In this document: piece by piece, positions 7,278 through 10,900 of the stretch
Layout of the letters: every line of letters starts with the position of its first letter
Position numbering within the stretch: position 1 is the first letter of the stretch
DNA from: Dehalococcoidia bacterium
GTDB lineage: Bacteria; Chloroflexota; Dehalococcoidia; Dehalococcoidales; UBA1222
Reading direction: 5' to 3'
DNA: 10,900 bases
Assembly: GCA_009784845.1 (NCBI GenBank)
Contig: WQXK01000025.1
Location: forward strand, 1-10,900
The notes under the pieces: model-generated
Database searches by the model: none
Seen by the model: only the letters and a program-made list of their open reading frames with translations
Told to the model about the DNA's origin: nothing
Made by a program: the position numbers and the translations under genes

Positions 7278-8870
7278 ATGTCAGTCATTCAGCTTTACGA
7301 CACCACACTGCGGGACGGGGCACAAAGAGCAGGCATATCTTTCACTGCAGCTGATAAGCTTGCCATTGCACGCAAACTGGACGAGCTTGGAATGATTTAC
7401 ATTGAAGGCGGCTGGCCCGGTGCCAACCCGAAGGACTCGGAATTTTTCGCACTTGCCAAGGACGTGAGCTTTCAGAACGCCACCATGGTGGCATTCGGCA
7501 GTACGCGCAGGCATGGCGTAGCGTGTGAGGATGACCCGGGGCTGAATGCTCTGCTCAGATCAGGTGCTCAGGCTGCAACACTGGTAGGCAAATGCTCAGC
7601 CCGGCAGGTAACACAGGTGCTGGAAACCACACTTGAGGAAAATCTGGAAATGGTAGCCTCATCCGTGGAGTATTTGCGCAGTCGCGGAATGCTCGTTTTT
7701 CTTGATGCGGAACACTTTTTTGACGGATGGAAAGATGACCGCGATTACTCTATTAAAGTTTTACAGGCTGCTGCCAAAGCCGGATGCGCATGCCTGGTAT
7801 TATGCGATACCAACGGAGGCTCGCTGCCTGATGAGGTCGGCGCTGCAGTGCGTGACGTGTTACTTCATACAGACGTGCCTGTTGGCATTCATGCTCACAA
7901 CGACGCCGAGTTGGCTGTTGCCAATACGCTGGCGGCAGTTCAGGCAGGTGCCAAACAGGTGCAGGGAACCATCAACGGATTCGGTGAGCGCTGCGGCAAC
8001 GCCAACCTATGCTCAATTATTCCGGCACTTAAGCTTAAGATGAATATCGACTGTGTCTCCGATGCACAGCTGGGCAAACTTACCGAGGTTTCACGCTTCG
8101 TGAGTGAAACAGCCAATCTTGCGCCTGAATCGTTTATGCCATACGTGGGCTTATCCGCATTCAGCCATAAGGCCGGATTGCATGTATCCGGCATGGCGCG
8201 CTGGAAAGGCGCCTACCAGCACATTGACCCTGAACTCGTGGGTAATAACCCGCACGTGTTAATCTCGGAACAATCGGGACGCACCAATATTGTCCAGCGG
8301 GCTAAGGAAATCGGCGTGGAACTACCAACCAAAGGCTCAGAGGTTGCTCAACTGCTGGAACAGGTGAAAGAGTTGGAAAGCCGCGGTTTTCAGTACGAAA
8401 ATGCCGAGGCTTCGTTTGATCTGCTGGTTTATCGTATGTCTGCAGATTATAAAAAGCCATTTGAGTTGGTTGACTATATGGTAGTGGTTGAAAAAGACCG
8501 CCGTAAAGGCGTTGAGCAACGCGGGGATGGCGTGCTTTCCGAGGCTATGGTAAAGGTAAAAGTCGGAGATAAGCTGCTGCATACCGCAGCTGAGGGCGAC
8601 GGTCCGGTAAATGCGCTTGATAACGCTTTGCGCAATGGTCTGCTGGAGTACTACTCGGGTCTGGCATCAGTCAAACTGACAGACTATAAGGTGCGCATAC
8701 TGGAGGAGAGCACCGGCACCGAATCACAGGTGCGCGTGCTGATTGAATCCAGCGACGGCGCAAAGCAATGGCGCACCGTCGGTAGCTCAACCAACATAAT
8801 CGAGGCGTCCTGGCTGGCTCTAGCGGATAGCATGGAGTACTGGCTGGTTACAAATTCGACGTTAGCTTAG
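7278..8870 (+). CDS. cimA: (R)-citramalate synthase
   Basis: Condenses acetyl-CoA with pyruvate to citramalate, feeding threonine-independent 2-oxobutyrate and isoleucine synthesis. The 530-residue protein shares the LeuA-type barrel (YDTTLRDGAQ, residues 7-16; metal site HAHND at 205-209, then NGFGERCGNANL). It carries the citramalate-synthase signature GWPGANPKD at 45-53 in place of the LeuA EAGFPxSS motif. The C-terminal regulatory domain is present (EGDGPVNALDNALRNGLLEY through GSSTNIIEASWLALADSMEY), so feedback control, typically by isoleucine, is expected. The start has AAAGGA at 7264-7269 with 8-base spacing. Last gene of the leu block: the product is handled by LeuCD and LeuB encoded just upstream. 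Homocitrate synthase and LeuA are the alternatives, but the signature argues against both. Confidence 0.93.
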   Translation: MSVIQLYDTTLRDGAQRAGISFTAADKLAIARKLDELGMIYIEGGWPGANPKDSEFFALAKDVSFQNATMVAFGSTRRHGVACEDDPGLNALLRSGAQAATLVGKCSARQVTQVLETTLEENLEMVASSVEYLRSRGMLVFLDAEHFFDGWKDDRDYSIKVLQAAAKAGCACLVLCDTNGGSLPDEVGAAVRDVLLHTDVPVGIHAHNDAELAVANTLAAVQAGAKQVQGTINGFGERCGNANLCSIIPALKLKMNIDCVSDAQLGKLTEVSRFVSETANLAPESFMPYVGLSAFSHKAGLHVSGMARWKGAYQHIDPELVGNNPHVLISEQSGRTNIVQRAKEIGVELPTKGSEVAQLLEQVKELESRGFQYENAEASFDLLVYRMSADYKKPFELVDYMVVVEKDRRKGVEQRGDGVLSEAMVKVKVGDKLLHTAAEGDGPVNALDNALRNGLLEYYSGLASVKLTDYKVRILEESTGTESQVRVLIESSDGAKQWRTVGSSTNIIEASWLALADSMEYWLVTNSTLA

Positions 8871-8902
8871 CAATATACATCTCTTTTTGTGAGGACTACG
8901 TA

Positions 8903-9505
8903 ATGAGCGATGACATAAAAAGTGCCCGCGACATAGCATTTGAAAAAATCGCCGCACTTGACAGCGCCACACCGGATGATCGCCTGAAATGGAAATTCAC
9001 ACCGGAAGGGGAGCAACTCGCCATAAAATACTTTAAAGACGGCGAGGATTTGACCATTGTCATTGCGGCATACCCTGCCGAGGCTCAGCCTTTTGTCAAA
9101 AGCGGCGCTGAAAAAGTACTGCTTGATAATATCCATCTGCCTTATAACGATGTCGTTTCAGCGCGCAACAAAAAGGCATTTGATGCCATGCTTTACATAA
9201 AACAGGATAAAGCAGCCACCACAAAAACACTTGAGCAAATAAAACACATACTGGGGCATTACGCCGACCAGGGAGAAGTGCAGCGCAAGGAAGCGCATGC
9301 CCTGCTGAAACAGCAATTTGAGGCAAAAATTAAGCAGGCGGTGAAAGCACAGGGAGGTGCTGCTGACGAGGAAACCGATCTTGGCATAAATGTGACGACC
9401 ATGCCGCAATTCCAAGAGGAATTACGCCGTACAATCACTCAGATGGATAACCAATACCTGAGTTTGCTGGATGAGTACAAACGGGAATTACGCAACATCA
9501 AATAG
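8903..9505 (+). CDS. Conserved hypothetical protein, helical, cysteine-free (200 aa)
   Basis: Function not recognised, but it looks like a family I associate with Dehalococcoidia (SARDIAFEKIAAL..., RLKWKFTPEGEQLA near the start). It begins 32 bases after cimA with a good GAGGA (8891-8895) 7 bases before the ATG. Residues about 100-150 (LEQIKHILGHYADQGEVQRK, then LLKQQFEAKIKQAV) are strongly amphipathic and could form a coiled coil or helical hairpin. The end (QFQEELRRTITQMDNQYLSL) is another long helix. It has one Trp, no Cys, no signal peptide and no membrane segment, suggesting a soluble helical structural or scaffold protein. It may be read through from the leu operon or pair with the 228-residue gene downstream, 18 bases away. 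Confidence 0.8.
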   Translation: MSDDIKSARDIAFEKIAALDSATPDDRLKWKFTPEGEQLAIKYFKDGEDLTIVIAAYPAEAQPFVKSGAEKVLLDNIHLPYNDVVSARNKKAFDAMLYIKQDKAATTKTLEQIKHILGHYADQGEVQRKEAHALLKQQFEAKIKQAVKAQGGAADEETDLGINVTTMPQFQEELRRTITQMDNQYLSLLDEYKRELRNIK

Positions 9506-9523
9506 GCATATCCGCATAACACA

Positions 9524-10210
9524 ATGAACGAAGAGGAAAAGCTGTCACAAGCAATTGGGAACACGACTGTACTGCGCCGACCCAAGCAGGCGTTATCTAC
9601 TTTCGGTGCGACCACCATTAACTACTACGTCCTCAGTTCCCCTGCTTATGCCGAGTCGGAGAGCAGCGAAACCGTTGTGCGCACCGGACGCGTCATCGCC
9701 AATAAGCCGCATATAGTGACGCCTTATTACCTGTCACGCTTGGATGGGTTCTCGGCTGAAGCACAACGCTATATGAGAAAACTCATGGAAATGTATGGGC
9801 CTGACGTACCAGGTATTTACTACACCTATAGCAACGAGCATGGCGGTACCGATGTAATGCCTGGCTCGATTGAGGACGTGCTAGCTAAAATTAACGCCGA
9901 AATCGATGAACGTAAAGACTTTCTGGCAGCTGTAATCCGCGGCGAGGATACATTATGGGATGTGGCTTTGATGAAATTCATTTTTGAGATTACCAAAGCA
10001 TCGTCCAATTGGAATATAACCGAATTGCGCTCACACGGATTGTTTGGTGTGGTAGACGGCGTTCCTGCCGGGGCACGAGCCAATATTGACGATATGTTTC
10101 TCCGCTTAAAAGATGGTGCCATTGAGCCGCTTGAACTGCAGATTGAACTGGAGCGCTGGGGCTTGTTTGAGGAGTATCAGGACCGCTTTTTCGCCACTTT
10201 CAGGCCTTAG
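9524..10210 (+). CDS. Conserved hypothetical protein (228 aa)
   Basis: Not assignable to a function. The N-terminus VLRRPKQALSTFGATTINYY, the middle VRTGRVIANKPHIVTPYYLS, the segment MYGPDVPGIYYTYSNEHGGT and the conserved-looking end ELERWGLFEEYQDRFFATFR give the impression of a real, conserved family, which I associate with Dehalococcoidia. It has no Cys, no signal peptide and no membrane segment; several Tyr/Trp-rich turns suggest a compact globular domain. It lies 18 bases after the 200-residue gene and 66 before the thymidylate synthase, all on one strand. The ATG at 9524 has no clear ribosome-binding site (only a distant TAGG), which suggests coupling to the gene before it. No better start is available nearby. 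Confidence 0.8.
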   Translation: MNEEEKLSQAIGNTTVLRRPKQALSTFGATTINYYVLSSPAYAESESSETVVRTGRVIANKPHIVTPYYLSRLDGFSAEAQRYMRKLMEMYGPDVPGIYYTYSNEHGGTDVMPGSIEDVLAKINAEIDERKDFLAAVIRGEDTLWDVALMKFIFEITKASSNWNITELRSHGLFGVVDGVPAGARANIDDMFLRLKDGAIEPLELQIELERWGLFEEYQDRFFATFRP

Positions 10211-10276
10211 TCATATACCTGCCCTTGTCAAAGACATTCGGTTTGCGCAATAATGACCCGATAAAATTCCGGAGAG

Positions 10277-10900
10277 ATGGCTGTGAATATTTCTTTTGTT
10301 GAAGCCCGTGACCTTTCTGAAGGATGGTTCCTTTGCCTGCGCAAAACCATGGAGGATGGATACGAGTATAAAATCGAACGCGGTAGTTATGCAGATCAGC
10401 GACGCAAGGAGCTTGACCTTGCCGTAGTCAAAATCAAATCCCCGGGCACACGCCCGCTGACACCCGACGTGCCGGCAGGAATACCTGCTCCCACAACCAT
10501 GGAATACATTGAAAACTACCTGCCTTATCTGATGACAGCGCATCGCGCCGAGGGTGAGCAATATACCTATGGGCAATACCTTGAGCCGCAGATCGCCGAA
10601 GTTATCAAAATGTACAAAGAGAACGGCTTCAACACAAATCAAGCCTATATGACCGTAGGTGACGTGTCATCCATATACCTGCCCGATCCGCCATGTCTGC
10701 GTGGCATAGACACGCGCGTACGCTATGGCAAACTGCATTTCTTAGCTTATTTTCGCTCATGGGACCTTTGGGCAGGCTTTCCTTCCAATCTGGCGGCCAT
10801 GCAGCTTCTGAAAGAGTACATGGCACAGGAAATAGGCGTTGAAGACGGCGAGATTTTGGCAATGTCCAAAGGGATGCATCTGTATGAATACAGTTGGGAA
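10277..10900 (+). CDS. Thymidylate synthase, archaeal/methanogen-type ThyA family (3' partial)
   Basis: Expected to methylate dUMP to dTMP using methylene-tetrahydrofolate. The 208 codons present run off the window. The core is clear: nucleophile Cys140 in DPPCLRG, then LHFLAYFRSWDLWAGFPSNL, which carries the phosphate-binding RS-x-D and Asn171. In thymidylate synthases Asn at this place selects uracil; dCMP hydroxymethylases carry Asp, so dUMP is the likely substrate. The H-x-Y pair follows in GMHLYEY (His201). The N-terminal ~85 residues do not match the bacterial ThyA start, and PPCL replaces the usual PCH, as in the methanogen-type branch. An upstream in-frame stop at 10262 limits the start to ATG 10277 or GTG 10283; GGAG at 10271-10274 is 2 bases from the first but 8 from the second, so GTG 10283 may be the real start. 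Confidence 0.85.
   Translation, partial: MAVNISFVEARDLSEGWFLCLRKTMEDGYEYKIERGSYADQRRKELDLAVVKIKSPGTRPLTPDVPAGIPAPTTMEYIENYLPYLMTAHRAEGEQYTYGQYLEPQIAEVIKMYKENGFNTNQAYMTVGDVSSIYLPDPPCLRGIDTRVRYGKLHFLAYFRSWDLWAGFPSNLAAMQLLKEYMAQEIGVEDGEILAMSKGMHLYEYSWE

Noticed and set aside
10211..10642. Minus-strand 143-codon open frame at the right end
   Set aside because: Antisense to the thymidylate synthase, which has clear active-site motifs.

Overview
The window reads as a stretch of bacterial chromosome dominated by a branched-chain amino-acid operon. The best guess for the host is a Chloroflexota bacterium of the Dehalococcoidia type. That guess rests on the gene order leuA-leuC-x-leuD-leuB-cimA, on short archaeal-style LeuC and LeuD subunits, and on a methanogen/Dehalococcoidia-style thymidylate synthase next to two hypothetical proteins that look like families I associate with that class. 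This is inference from recognised protein style. No rRNA, tRNA or other taxonomic marker is present.

Layout: positions 1-427 (+) hold the end of a small exported protein with one RCC1-type repeat, a Thr/Pro-rich linker and a C-terminal membrane anchor. The anchor lies in a different frame from the repeat, so the gene carries a frameshift as written. A strong hairpin (457-483) follows. Positions 470-698 (-) hold what looks like the 3' remnant of an unknown gene. Positions 699-2004 (-) hold a VOC/glyoxalase-fold protein and an AraC-family regulator. Both are noticeably more AT-rich than the rest and look Firmicute-like, so they are probably a recently acquired pair.

Positions 2005-2320 form the divergent intergenic region, with a 56-bp imperfect palindrome just upstream of leuA. 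Positions 2321-8870 (+) hold six genes: leuA, leuC, a 133-residue unknown protein, leuD, leuB and cimA. LeuA commits 2-oxoisovalerate to leucine, and CimA commits pyruvate to isoleucine through citramalate. The single LeuCD isomerase and LeuB dehydrogenase can serve both routes, so the operon supports leucine synthesis and threonine-independent 2-oxobutyrate (isoleucine) synthesis. The unknown gene between the two LeuCD subunit genes is the main oddity of the operon.

Positions 8903-10210 (+) hold two cysteine-free hypothetical proteins (200 and 228 residues), followed at 10277 by a ThyA-family thymidylate synthase that runs off the end of the window. All genes from 2321 onward are on the same strand. 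I see no CRISPR array, transposase, phage gene, tRNA or rRNA.
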